A DNA stretch of 64,000 bases from JAUSIF01 sp040901465 (GTDB taxonomy: Bacteria > Pseudomonadota > Alphaproteobacteria > Rhizobiales > Xanthobacteraceae), in contig JBBDYN010000053.1 of the NCBI GenBank assembly GCA_040901465.1, positions 62,001 to 126,000 of the forward strand. The letters run 5' to 3'. Under the pieces are notes generated by a model. It was not told the origin of the DNA and did not search any database. It saw only the letters and a list, made by a program, of their open reading frames with translations. This document shows positions 17,487 to 25,883 of this stretch, piece by piece. Every line of letters begins with the position of its first letter. Positions within the stretch are counted from its first letter, which is position 1. The position numbers and the translations under genes were made by a program.

Positions 17487-18598
17487 ACTCGCATCGGCAT
17501 GAGCACATAGAGCGCGCCGGCCTGCTCGCCGTCTTCGAGGAGCGTCGGCGAGCCCGGATCGGCAAGCTTCAACCGCGCCTTTTCGCCCTCGATCTGGCCG
17601 GTGATGTCGAGGAGATAGCGGCTGTTGAAGCCGATATCGAGGGCATCGGCGCCGTACTCGACTTCGAGCTCCTCGGTGGCGCTGCCGGAATCCGGGTTGG
17701 TCACCGAAAGCGTGAGCTTGCCGTTCGCGAGCGAGAGTTTCACCGCGCGCCCGCGCTCGCTTGAGACGGTCGAAACGCGATCGACGGCGGCGGCGAATTC
17801 CGTCTTGTCGACCACGAGAATCTTGTCATTGCCGACCGGGATCACGCGGCCATAGTCCGGGAAGGTGCCGTCGATCAGTTTCGAAGTCAGCACCACCGGG
17901 CCGAGCGAAAAGCGGATCTTGGCGGGCGAGAGCTCGATCTCGACTTCTTCGCCTGCGTCCTCGAGGAGGCGCTGGACTTCGGCGACGGTCTTTCTCGGCA
18001 CAATGATCCCCGGCATGCCGGACGCGCTCTTGGGCGCGGGCAGGTCGACCTGGGCCAGGCGATGGCCATCGGTCGCGACGGCCCGCAGCTTCGGCGATTT
18101 GTCCTCGACCACGTGGAGATAAATGCCGTTCAGGTAATAGCGCGTCTCCTCGGTCGAGATCGCGAACTGGGTCTTGTCGACGAGGCGCTTGAGGTCGGTG
18201 GCGGCGAGCTTGAAGCGGTGCGGCAGGTCGCCGGCGGCGAGATCCGGAAAATCCGTCTCGGGCAAAGTCTGGAGCGTGAAGCGCGAACGGCCCGCGCGCA
18301 CCTGCAGCGAGGTCCGGTCCGTGCCCGACTGCAGCTCGACCTGGGAGCCTTCGGGGAGCTTACGGACAATGTCGTAGAACATATGCGCCGGCACCGTCGT
18401 GGCGCTCGGCTGCTTTACCTCGGCGGGCACGCTCTCAACGATTTCGAGGTCAAGGTCGGTCGCCTTCAACTCGATGCCGTTCTTGCCGGCGCGCAAGAGG
18501 ACGTTCGCGAGAATCGGAATCGTGTTGCGGCGCTCGACGACCCGATGCACGTGGGCGAGCGCCTTGACGAGTTCGGCTCGCTCGAGAGTGACCTTCAT
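17483..18598 (-). CDS. dnaN: DNA polymerase III subunit beta (sliding clamp)
   Basis: Ring-shaped processivity clamp. The 371 residues start MKVTLERAELVKALAHVHRV and end ALYVLMPMRV; the clamp's three repeated domains are complete and the C-terminal P-M-R motif that lines the protein-binding pocket is present. The ATG at 18598 gives the family's N terminus; an upstream in-frame start would add 24 unconserved residues. It lies 117 bases after dnaA and overlaps recF by four bases. Confidence 0.97.
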   Translation of the reverse strand: MKVTLERAELVKALAHVHRVVERRNTIPILANVLLRAGKNGIELKATDLDLEIVESVPAEVKQPSATTVPAHMFYDIVRKLPEGSQVELQSGTDRTSLQVRAGRSRFTLQTLPETDFPDLAAGDLPHRFKLAATDLKRLVDKTQFAISTEETRYYLNGIYLHVVEDKSPKLRAVATDGHRLAQVDLPAPKSASGMPGIIVPRKTVAEVQRLLEDAGEEVEIELSPAKIRFSLGPVVLTSKLIDGTFPDYGRVIPVGNDKILVVDKTEFAAAVDRVSTVSSERGRAVKLSLANGKLTLSVTNPDSGSATEELEVEYGADALDIGFNSRYLLDITGQIEGEKARLKLADPGSPTLLEDGEQAGALYVLMPMRV

Positions 18599-18655
18599 GA
18601 CCGCGTGATCCGGATTAGGGCGCCATCGACCCGCGAGGCAAGCGGCCGGCGGGCG

Positions 18656-18686
18656 CCGGGCCGAAGACATTGGCGTCTCGGCCCGG
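18656..18686 (-). promoter_or_regulatory. GC-rich hairpin between dnaA and dnaN
   Basis: Arms at 18656-18668 and 18675-18686 (CCGGGCCGA type) form a strong imperfect hairpin 29 bases past the dnaA stop. There is no T-run, so it is more likely a partial stop, an mRNA-stability hairpin, or chance GC pairing than a full terminator. Confidence 0.35.
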
Positions 18687-18715
18687 ATTCCGCAAGGCCG
18701 CCGGGCCTCCCGGGC

Positions 18716-20176
18716 TCACTCCTGGAGGAGACGCTTCAGCGCCTCGATCTCCTCGGCGAGCCCCTTGTCGCCCTGCACCAGCCCCTCGATCTTGCGCACG
18801 GCGTGGAGAACGGTGGTGTGGTCGCGCCCTCCAAAACGACGCCCGATTTCAGGAAGCGACCGCAGCGTCAGCGTTTTTGCGAGGTACATCGCGATCTGGC
18901 GCGGGCGGACGACATTTGCGGTACGGCGAGACGAGAGCAAATCCGCGCGCGAGACGCCGTAGTGCTTGGCGACGATACGCAAAATGTCCTCGACCCGGAT
19001 ACGGCGCGGATCGGTGGGGCGGATCAGATCGCGGATCACCTCGTCCGCCATTTCCACGGTCACCGGCCGGCCGCTCAGCTGATTGTGGGCGAGCAGGCGG
19101 TTCACGGCTCCGTCGAGATCGCGGCCGTTCTGGGTGATCTGCTGGGCGACGTGCTGTACGACGGCGTCCGGCACGTCGAAGCCCGGATGCTGCGCCTTGA
19201 GCGCGGCGACACGCGACTCCAGGATACGCAGGCGGAGTTCGGATTCGAGCGGCACGACCTCGACCACGAGCCCGGCGGCGAGCCGCGAGCGCACCCGCTC
19301 CTCCAAGCTTTCCAGATCGGAAGGCGTGCGGTCCGCGGCGATTACGACCTGGCGGCCCGCATCCACGAGCGCATTCAAGGTGTGACAGAATTCGAGCTGA
19401 ACCTTGGGTCCCTGCAGAAACTGCAAATCGTCGATGACGAGAGCCTCGATCCCGCGCAGCGCTTCCTTGAAGGCGATTGCCGACTGGCTCTTCAGGGCGG
19501 CCACGAAGCCGTACATGAATTTCTCGGCCGTCAGATAGATCATGCGGCGGCCGCTCTGCTCGCCGGCCCAGACGATAGCCTGGAGAAGGTGCGTTTTCCC
19601 GAGTCCGACCGCGGCGTGGATATAGAGCGGATTGAAACGCGCGCTCGAGCCCGGCTCCATCTCGGCTACCTGGCGCGCCGCCGCGTGAGCGAGCGCGTTG
19701 GAGCGGCCGACGAGGAAGCTCGCGAAAGTAAAGCGCGGATCGAGCGGCGAACCGCCAGAGCCGTGCGCGCGTGCGTGCAGCATCGGATTGACGCTCGCCG
19801 CGGTGCGCCCGCTCGGCCCCACGGGCCGGTCGACCACCGGCGTGCCGCCCTCGGGACGGGCGATACGCGGTGAGGCCATCGCGTGGCGCGCGAGCCCCGT
19901 GCGCACCACAAGGTCGATCCGCCGCACCTCGCGGAATTCCTCCCGGCAGAGCCCGAGCAGGCGCTCGCCATAGTGCGACTGAATCCAGTTCCGCAGGAAG
20001 CGGGTGGGCACCGACAGGCGGATGCTTTCGCTCGCGCCCGCCTCCAACGCGATGCTCGTAAACCAACTGGAATAGACGTCTTCGCCGACTTCCGCCCGCA
20101 AGCGCCGGCAAACGCGGTCCCAGCGCGAGGACTCGTCGGGCAGGTCCCGTTTCAGTTCCTGCTTAGGAATTCCCAT
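18716..20176 (-). CDS. dnaA: Chromosomal replication initiator protein DnaA
   Basis: AAA+ initiator that binds oriC and opens the duplex. The 486-residue protein has domain I (WDRVCRRLRAEVGEDVYSSW), a short linker, AAA+ Walker A HAAVGLGKTHLLQAI and Walker B IEALVIDDLQFLQG. The C-terminal DNA-binding domain includes RPRQIAMYLAKTLT and GGRDHTTVLHAVRKIE. It heads dnaA-dnaN-recF-gyrB. About 1 kb without a recognisable gene separates it from rpsT upstream. Confidence 0.97.
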   Translation of the reverse strand: MGIPKQELKRDLPDESSRWDRVCRRLRAEVGEDVYSSWFTSIALEAGASESIRLSVPTRFLRNWIQSHYGERLLGLCREEFREVRRIDLVVRTGLARHAMASPRIARPEGGTPVVDRPVGPSGRTAASVNPMLHARAHGSGGSPLDPRFTFASFLVGRSNALAHAAARQVAEMEPGSSARFNPLYIHAAVGLGKTHLLQAIVWAGEQSGRRMIYLTAEKFMYGFVAALKSQSAIAFKEALRGIEALVIDDLQFLQGPKVQLEFCHTLNALVDAGRQVVIAADRTPSDLESLEERVRSRLAAGLVVEVVPLESELRLRILESRVAALKAQHPGFDVPDAVVQHVAQQITQNGRDLDGAVNRLLAHNQLSGRPVTVEMADEVIRDLIRPTDPRRIRVEDILRIVAKHYGVSRADLLSSRRTANVVRPRQIAMYLAKTLTLRSLPEIGRRFGGRDHTTVLHAVRKIEGLVQGDKGLAEEIEALKRLLQE

Positions 20177-21120
20177 TGAAGACTCCGAATGCGGTGCTCC
20201 GGCGGGGCCAGACTAGAACCCCCCAAACGCACACCGCGCCGTGATCTCGACTCAAACTGAAGGGTGAAAGAGTTCAGCGCGGCCGACGGGGCTATCGCCC
20301 TGACGGCCTCGGTCGCAATCCCGGTCTTCGACTGTCGGAGTCGTCCTCGTGATCCGTCATCGCTTCAGCCGTGCGCGTGGTTGCCTCCGCCAGCTGATCG
20401 TTTTTGTACGGCTTCGACGCGAAGCCACCGGACCTCTCCCGTCCACTCAAACCCATGACCGCCCCGCTCGCCACCCGGCATGCCAGGCGGCGTCCATATT
20501 TGTCCCGTCGATTGTTGTAGTCGCGCCCCGATCGTCCGCTGAGTGCCCCTCAGGGTCGGCCGTCCGAGACGAACGCGAATTCCCCGTCCACCATTGCCGT
20601 ACGCGTTCAAACGCCGATCATCTGAGTCTTCGTCACGAACCATCCCAGCTCATCGACGACGAGTTCAGAACGCAACTAAGCTGATGAATGTCCGAGGAAC
20701 GTCCCGGACGCGAGGAAAACGATACACTGGAAGCGCACTCGGTCAACGTCATTCCGGCGAGAAACCGCACGGCCACTGCGGTAATCGAGCTCCGGGTGCG
20801 GCGGGGGTCAGCTCCCCATGTCCGCAAATGCATGACTCGACTTGGAGATTCACCGCCACGCCCGCTCGGCCGAGTGACAGCGGCATGACGGCAACGGTCT
20901 TTCGAATTCGTCTTCCGGGCCGAGTGCTTTCCGACGAATTTGAAGTCCATGACGTCGCTTTGGCCGCAAGCTCATGCAGGCGTTCGAAATTTTTTGTGCA
21001 CTGACGCCGCGTAGCCTTCGCCCGGGATTTTTCATCGCGCGAGCGAGCGCTCGTCATCCGACTTCGGCCGTCGCAGACGGGTGCCAGCTCGACGTCGCGA
21101 ACGGGTTCCGGCGTGCCAAC
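20177..21120. other. Long interval without recognisable gene upstream of dnaA
   Basis: About 0.9 kb on which I recognise no protein, RNA gene or IS. Open frames in it (for example plus 20349-20684 and minus 20633-20950) have no family motif or ribosome binding site and look random. Base composition is less GC-rich and more mixed than the flanking genes. I looked for DnaA boxes (TTATNCACA) on both strands and saw none. An 8-bp inverted repeat (AATTCGTC at 20905-20912, GACGAATT at 20933-20940) is the only clear dyad. It presumably holds the dnaA promoter; a small RNA is possible but unsupported. Confidence 0.5.
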
Positions 21121-21147
21121 GAAAAAATCCGGTCGCGAAACCGGATT
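21121..21147 (-). terminator. Rho-independent terminator of rpsT
   Basis: On the minus strand AATCCGGT pairs with ACCGGATT around a 6-base loop (arms 21126-21133 and 21140-21147), and the stem runs into a stretch of T. It begins 47 bases after the rpsT stop, so rpsT and dnaA are separate transcripts. Confidence 0.85.
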
Positions 21148-21193
21148 CTTGGCGCGCCGAAATGAAAATCCGGCGCGGAACAGGGAAAAAATT

Positions 21194-21460
21194 TCAGCCG
21201 GCGAGCTTGCGTACGCGTTTGGCGAGCCGGGCAACTTTGCGCGAGGCGGTGTTGCGGTGGATCACACCATTCTGAGCCGCGCGCATGATCATCGGTTCGG
21301 CAGCAGCAAGCGCTTCGCCCGCCTTCTTGGCGTCGCCGGAGGCGATCGCCTCCTCCACCAAGCGCAGATAGGTCCGCATGCGGGTGCGCCGCTCCTTGTT
21401 CACTTCCGTGCGGCGCGCAATCTTGCGGGTCGCTTTCTTTGCCGAACTGGTATTCGCCAT
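21194..21460 (-). CDS. rpsT: 30S ribosomal protein S20
   Basis: Small basic protein of the 30S subunit. The 88 residues start MANTSSAKKATRKIARR and show the typical helical basic pattern with AAQNGVIHRNTASRKVARL near the C terminus. The ATG at 21460 gives the standard S20 N terminus; the frame is open 33 bases further but without conservation. Upstream of dnaA, separated by its own terminator. Confidence 0.97.
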   Translation of the reverse strand: MANTSSAKKATRKIARRTEVNKERRTRMRTYLRLVEEAIASGDAKKAGEALAAAEPMIMRAAQNGVIHRNTASRKVARLAKRVRKLAG

Positions 21461-21597
21461 TCTGTCCAACCCGATCGGCGACGGCGGCGACAATCCGCGT
21501 CCGCAACCGATTGCCTGATGAAAAATTTCGCGCCAAGCGCACGGCCGGTGCGATCGGCGCGGACCATACTCGGGCGCCTATAGCCCGTCAACGGAGC

Positions 21598-21619
21598 AAA
21601 AAGCCCACCTTGACTGGGC
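21598..21619 (-). terminator. Rho-independent terminator of the enoyl-CoA hydratase gene
   Basis: On the minus strand GCCCA / TGGGC form a short stem followed by TTTTT (A-run at 21598-21602 on the plus strand). It lies 40 bases after the stop codon. The stem is only five pairs, so strength is moderate. Confidence 0.6.
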
Positions 21620-21657
21620 ATGATCTTTTCCGAGAATTCCGCTTCTCGGGGTCATGC
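21617..21657. repeat. Degenerate Rhizobiales-type intergenic palindrome (GCATGATC...GGTCATGC)
   Basis: GCATGATCTTTTCCGAGAA and TTCTCGGGGTCATGC form an imperfect long palindrome with a perfect inner stem CCGAGAA / TTCTCGG (21630-21636, 21643-21649). The outer GCATGATC / GTCATGC and inner TCCGA...TCGG resemble a palindrome widely dispersed between genes in Bradyrhizobium and relatives (from memory). It directly abuts the hydratase stop codon. Confidence 0.5.
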
Positions 21658-21658
21658 T

Positions 21659-22432
21659 CTAGCGGTGCTTGAATTCGGGATTCCGCTTCTCGATGAACGC
21701 GCTCATGCCTTCCTTCTGGTCCGAGGTCGCGAACATAGAGTGGAACAGGCGGCGCTCGAAGCGGATGCCCTCCGACAGCGGCGTCTCGTAGGCGCGGTTG
21801 ATCGCCTCCTTCGCCATCATGGCGATCGGGAGCGGCGTATTGGCGATCGCGTCGGCGACCTTATGCGCCTCCGCGTTCAGCTCGAGGAGTGGCACGATGC
21901 GCGCGACGAGACCGGAGCGCTCGGCTTCGTGTGCGTCCATGGTGCGGCCGGTGAGGATCAGGTCCATGGCCTTGGCCTTGCCGACCTCACGGATGAGACG
22001 CTGGGTGCCGCCGATGCCGGGGATCACGCCGAGCTTGATTTCGGGCTGGCCGAACTGAGCGTTGTCGGCCGCAATGATGATGTCGCACATCATGGCGAGT
22101 TCGCAGCCGCCGCCGAGCGCGAAGCCCGCAACCGCGGCCACCACCGGCTTGCGGAAGCGGGCGAGCCGCTCGTAGGGCGCGACAAAATCGTCGAGATAGG
22201 TGTCGGGATAGGAGAGCGACTGCATCTCCTTGATGTCGGCGCCGGCGGCGAATGCCTTCTCGGATCCGGTGATGATGAGGCAGCCGATCTCGCGGTCGGA
22301 CCCGAAGACGTCGAGCGCGCGGCTCAACTCGCCCATGAGCGCCGCGTTGAGCGCATTCAACACCTTGGGCCGATTCAGCGTGATCTTGCCCACCCGTCCG
22401 CGCTTCTCGACCAGGATGCTTTCATAGGCCAT
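21659..22432 (-). CDS. Enoyl-CoA hydratase
   Basis: Crotonase-family enzyme hydrating trans-2-enoyl-CoA in beta-oxidation. The 257-residue protein has the CoA/oxyanion segments AFAAGADIKEMQ and FALGGGCELAMMCD, and both catalytic glutamates, in the latter and in FGQPEIKLGVIPGIGGTQRL. Close in pattern to the short-chain FadB1/EchA8 type. The ATG at 22432 has GGAGG eight bases upstream; its ribosome binding site lies within 45 bases of the mutM stop, so the two are probably co-transcribed. Confidence 0.92.
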   Translation of the reverse strand: MAYESILVEKRGRVGKITLNRPKVLNALNAALMGELSRALDVFGSDREIGCLIITGSEKAFAAGADIKEMQSLSYPDTYLDDFVAPYERLARFRKPVVAAVAGFALGGGCELAMMCDIIIAADNAQFGQPEIKLGVIPGIGGTQRLIREVGKAKAMDLILTGRTMDAHEAERSGLVARIVPLLELNAEAHKVADAIANTPLPIAMMAKEAINRAYETPLSEGIRFERRLFHSMFATSDQKEGMSAFIEKRNPEFKHR

Positions 22433-22473
22433 CGGACGATCCTCCTGTTCCTGTTGCGCGCGCGGCGCAAATT

Positions 22474-23352
22474 TCATCGCTGACACACCGGACAATAGAA
22501 CGTGGAGCGCGCGCCCTGCACGATGCGGCGGATCACCCCGCCATCACGGCGCGGGCACTTGGCCCCTTCGCGATCGTAGGCGCGGAAATTGTGCTGGAAC
22601 AGGCCGAGCTCGCCGTCGGTGCGGCGATGGTCGCGCAAGGAGGAGCCGCCTGCCTCGATCGCGTCCTGCAAGACGGCTTTGATGCCATCGACGAGCGCCC
22701 GCGCGCGCTCGTTCGGCGCGCCGCCTCGTGACGCGATCGTCGACGCGCGGCGCTTGGGCGACAGGCGCGCGCGGTGTAGCGCCTCGCACACGTAGATGTT
22801 GCCGAGACCGGCGACAACGCGCTGATCGCTGAGCGCGGCCTTCAGACTCGTCTTCTTGCCCTCGCAGGCGCGGGCGAGCATGGCCGGATCGAACTCGTTG
22901 CCGAGCGGCTCGGGACCGATCGCGCGCATCAGCGGCTCCTCGGCGAGATGCGCGCGCGGGACGAGCTTCATGAAGCCGAAGCGGCGCGGATCGTTGAAGG
23001 TGACGGTGGCGCCAGACGACATGTGAAACACCACATGGTCATGGGCGAGCGCTTTCGAGCGCTCACGGTGATATTCGCCGGGCGTGCGCTCGGCGCCGTT
23101 CATTTGCACGCGGAACGAGCCGGACATGCCGAGGTGCATCAGGAGCACGTCGCCGGAGGAAAGATCCACGAGCAGATATTTCGCGCGCCGACCGAGGCCG
23201 CTCACGGTCTGCCCGTGCAGACGCGCGGCGAAGTCCTTGGGCAAGGGCCAGCGCAGGTCCGGACGGCGCGCCTCCACCTTTACGAAGCGGGCGCGTTCCA
23301 TCACAGGCGCCAGGCCCCGGCGCACGGTTTCGACTTCGGGCAACTCGGGCAT
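22474..23352 (-). CDS. mutM: Formamidopyrimidine-DNA glycosylase (Fpg/MutM)
   Basis: Base-excision repair glycosylase/AP lyase that removes 8-oxoguanine. The 292-residue protein begins MPELPEVETVRRGL with catalytic Pro2/Glu3 and contains the catalytic-lysine region and the helix-two-turn-helix GLGNIYVCEALHRARLSP. The C-terminal zinc finger seems incomplete: YCPVCQR supplies two cysteines, but the first half reads AKCPRRDGGVIRR with a single Cys where the family has a pair. The frame is intact. It is divergent from ubiE and upstream of the hydratase. Confidence 0.94.
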   Translation of the reverse strand: MPELPEVETVRRGLAPVMERARFVKVEARRPDLRWPLPKDFAARLHGQTVSGLGRRAKYLLVDLSSGDVLLMHLGMSGSFRVQMNGAERTPGEYHRERSKALAHDHVVFHMSSGATVTFNDPRRFGFMKLVPRAHLAEEPLMRAIGPEPLGNEFDPAMLARACEGKKTSLKAALSDQRVVAGLGNIYVCEALHRARLSPKRRASTIASRGGAPNERARALVDGIKAVLQDAIEAGGSSLRDHRRTDGELGLFQHNFRAYDREGAKCPRRDGGVIRRIVQGARSTFYCPVCQR

Positions 23353-23434
23353 TCACCCTCTCCGGAGCAGACAACGGCTGCTCATAGCGCCGGAAAGGGC
23401 GGCGCGCTATGGTCCGCGCGCTCCTGAGGAATTC

Positions 23435-24196
23435 ATGCCGACCGATCGCGCAGAGACGCATTTCGGCTTCCGTGTCGTGCCGCTCGATGACAAGCAGCGG
23501 CTCGTCGACGAGGTATTTCACTCCGTCGCCCGTCGTTACGACCTGATGAACGATCTCATGTCGGGCGGGCTGCACCGGGCGTGGAAGGACGCGCTCGTCT
23601 CGAAGCTCCGCCCGCCGAAAAGCGGCCGCATATGGCATCTTCTCGACATCGCCGGCGGCACGGGCGACATCGCGCTGCGGGCGCTTGCTGCCGGCGGCAG
23701 CGGTGCGCGGGCCACGGTCGCCGACGTGAATGCCGACATGCTCGCGGTCGGGCGCGAGCGCGCGGAGGACGCACGCGTCGGCGAGCGCATCGAGTTCATG
23801 GAGGCCAATGCCGAGGCGCTGCCCTTCCCCGACAAGCACTTTGATGCAGTCACGATCGCCTTCGGCATCCGCAACGTGCCGCTGATCGAAACCGGGCTCG
23901 CGGAGATGCATCGGGTGCTGAAGCTCGGCGGGCGCTTCCTGTGTCTCGAGTTTTCGCAAGTCGACGTTCCCGCGCTGGAAGAGCTCTACGAAGCTTATTC
24001 GTTCCGCGTGATCCCCGAGCTCGGTCGGTTCGTAACCGGCGACGCCGACTCCTATCAATATCTCGTGGAATCGATTCGCCGCTTCCCGGACCGCGAGACC
24101 TTCGCCAGCATGATGCGCAAGGCGGGCTTCGCGCGCGTCGAGGCGACGCCGCTCACCGGCGGGATCGTCGCGCTCCATTCCGGCTGGCGGCTCTGA
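23435..24196 (+). CDS. ubiE: Ubiquinone/menaquinone biosynthesis C-methyltransferase UbiE
   Basis: SAM-dependent methyltransferase of ubiquinone synthesis. The 253-residue protein begins at the ATG at 23435, preceded by TGAGGA. It has the UbiE signatures YDLMNDLMSGGLHRAWKD and FGIRNVPLIETGLAEMHRVL, and SAM motif I LLDIAGGTGDIALRAL. Seven bases separate it from ubiB, so the two form an operon for quinone synthesis. Confidence 0.95.
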   Translation: MPTDRAETHFGFRVVPLDDKQRLVDEVFHSVARRYDLMNDLMSGGLHRAWKDALVSKLRPPKSGRIWHLLDIAGGTGDIALRALAAGGSGARATVADVNADMLAVGRERAEDARVGERIEFMEANAEALPFPDKHFDAVTIAFGIRNVPLIETGLAEMHRVLKLGGRFLCLEFSQVDVPALEELYEAYSFRVIPELGRFVTGDADSYQYLVESIRRFPDRETFASMMRKAGFARVEATPLTGGIVALHSGWRL

Positions 24197-24203
24197 GGCA
24201 GCG

Positions 24204-25769
24204 GTGCTCGCGGCCATCACTCATTTCATGCGGCTCGGGCGCGCGGGGTTCGTGCTCGCGCGCGAGGGCGTCTTTGCGCTCGTCGACCCGGCAGCATTTC
24301 CGCCCGGCCCGCGGCTCGGCTTGCGACTCGCGCGCCTCGCCGAGCGGCGCAACGCGGGGCTTGGTTCTGCGCGGCTCGCCGCCGCACTGACGCGGCTCGG
24401 GCCGCCCTATGTGAAGCTCGGCCAGTTCCTCGCGACGCGCCCCGACGTGGTGGGCAAGGCGATCGCCAAGGACCTCGAGGCACTGCAGGACAAGATGGCG
24501 CCGTTTCCGCAGGCGGAGGCGGAAGCGGCCGTGGCCGAAGCGCTCGGCAAGCCGGTCACGGAGCTGTTCGTGTCGTTCGGGCCGGCGGTGGCGGCGGCCT
24601 CGATCGCGCAGGTGCATCGCGCGCAAATCCCCGCCGCCGAAGGCACGCGCGATGTCGCGGTGAAAGTGCTGCGGCCTGGCATCGACCGGCGCTTCCAGCG
24701 CGACCTCGACTCCTTCTTCTACGTCGCGCGCCTTGCCGAACGGCATTCGGCGGAGGCGCGGCGGCTGCGTCTCATTGCGACCGTGGAGACGCTCGCGCGC
24801 TCGGTCGCGATCGAGCTCGACCTGCGGCTGGAAGCCGCGGCCTTCTCGGAACTCGCGGAGAATGCGAAAGGCGCTCCCGATTTCCGCGTACCCAAGGTCG
24901 ACTGGGAGCGCACGGCGCGGCGTGTGCTCACAACCGAATGGGTCGACGGCATTCCGCTGAACGATCACGCGAAGCTCAGGGCCGCAGGCCACGATCTCGT
25001 GCGGCTTGGGCGCGTGTTGGTCCAATCGTTCCTGCGCCAAGCGATCGGCGACGGATTTTTTCACGCCGATTTGCATCCGGGAAACCTCTTCGTCGATACC
25101 GACGACCGGTTGGTCGCGGTCGATTGCGGGATCATGGGGCGGCTCGGCCTGAAGGAGCGGCGCTTCCTCGCGGAGATCCTCTACGGCTTCATCACCAAGA
25201 ACTGGTACCGCACGGCCGAAGTGCACTTCGACGCGGGCTACGTGCCGGCACATCACTCGGTCGAGGATTTTGCGCAGGCGATCCGCGCGATCGGCGAGCC
25301 GATCCATGACCGGCCGGCGGATGAAATCTCGATGGCGAAGCTCCTCACGCTGCTGTTCGAGGTGACGGCGCTCTTCGACATGCGCACGCGGCCGGAACTC
25401 TTGCTACTGCAAAAGACGATGGTCGTGGTCGAAGGCGTCGCGCGCTCGCTCGATCCCAGGCTCGACATGTGGGCGACAGCGGAGCCCGTGGTGCGGCAAT
25501 GGATTGAGCGGCACCTCGGCCCCATTGGCCGGATCGAGGACGCGGCGCAGGAACTCGGCGGGCTCGGCAGACTGCTCGGCAACGCGCCCGGGATTCTTGC
25601 CCGCGCCGCCGGCTCGATCGAGCGGCTCGACGAGCAGACCCGCGACGGGCTCGTGCTTTCGCCGGAAACCGTGGACGCCATCGGCCGCGCCGAGGGCAAA
25701 CGCTGGCGCTGGACGGGCCTCGCGCTCTGGGCACTCGTGGCTCTGTTCGCGTTCTGGCTCCTGCGCTGA
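24204..25769 (+). CDS. ubiB: Probable protein kinase-like ubiquinone biosynthesis factor UbiB
   Basis: Atypical kinase-like ATPase (ADCK/UbiB family) that supports ubiquinone synthesis at the membrane. The 521-residue protein has KxGQ motif YVKLGQFLATRPDVV, the Ala-rich loop AAASIAQVHRAQI, FFHADLHPGNLFVD and AVDCGIMGRLGLKERR. One C-terminal transmembrane helix is seen (WTGLALWALVALFAFWLL). The start is a GTG at 24204, after a GAGG seven bases earlier that overlaps the end of ubiE. Confidence 0.94.
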   Translation: MLAAITHFMRLGRAGFVLAREGVFALVDPAAFPPGPRLGLRLARLAERRNAGLGSARLAAALTRLGPPYVKLGQFLATRPDVVGKAIAKDLEALQDKMAPFPQAEAEAAVAEALGKPVTELFVSFGPAVAAASIAQVHRAQIPAAEGTRDVAVKVLRPGIDRRFQRDLDSFFYVARLAERHSAEARRLRLIATVETLARSVAIELDLRLEAAAFSELAENAKGAPDFRVPKVDWERTARRVLTTEWVDGIPLNDHAKLRAAGHDLVRLGRVLVQSFLRQAIGDGFFHADLHPGNLFVDTDDRLVAVDCGIMGRLGLKERRFLAEILYGFITKNWYRTAEVHFDAGYVPAHHSVEDFAQAIRAIGEPIHDRPADEISMAKLLTLLFEVTALFDMRTRPELLLLQKTMVVVEGVARSLDPRLDMWATAEPVVRQWIERHLGPIGRIEDAAQELGGLGRLLGNAPGILARAAGSIERLDEQTRDGLVLSPETVDAIGRAEGKRWRWTGLALWALVALFAFWLLR

Positions 25770-25813
25770 ACAGACCGGTAACCAGCCTGCAATTCACGCA
25801 TTGGCGTCGGCTC

Positions 25814-25824
25814 ACAATAATTGT
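25814..25824. promoter_or_regulatory. AT-rich palindrome upstream of coaBC
   Basis: ACAATaATTGT is a perfect palindrome in the only AT-rich patch between ubiB and coaBC. It may mark the coaBC promoter or an operator. Support is weak because it is short. Confidence 0.25.
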
Positions 25825-25883
25825 ACAGTGAAGTCCTGATAATTAGCCGGCACTTAATCTACGGCCGGCTGGGACTCCCGAAC

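Noticed and set aside
18062..19873. A 603-codon open frame opposite dnaN and dnaA
   Set aside because: Antisense shadow of two well-supported genes, no motifs.
20349..20950. Small open frames in the dnaA-rpsT interval
   Set aside because: No recognisable motif, no ribosome binding site, atypical codon pattern for this genome; left as unexplained sequence.
20177..21193. oriC next to dnaA
   Set aside because: I saw no DnaA boxes (TTATNCACA) or AT-rich 13-mers. In many alphaproteobacteria oriC lies elsewhere, near hemE.
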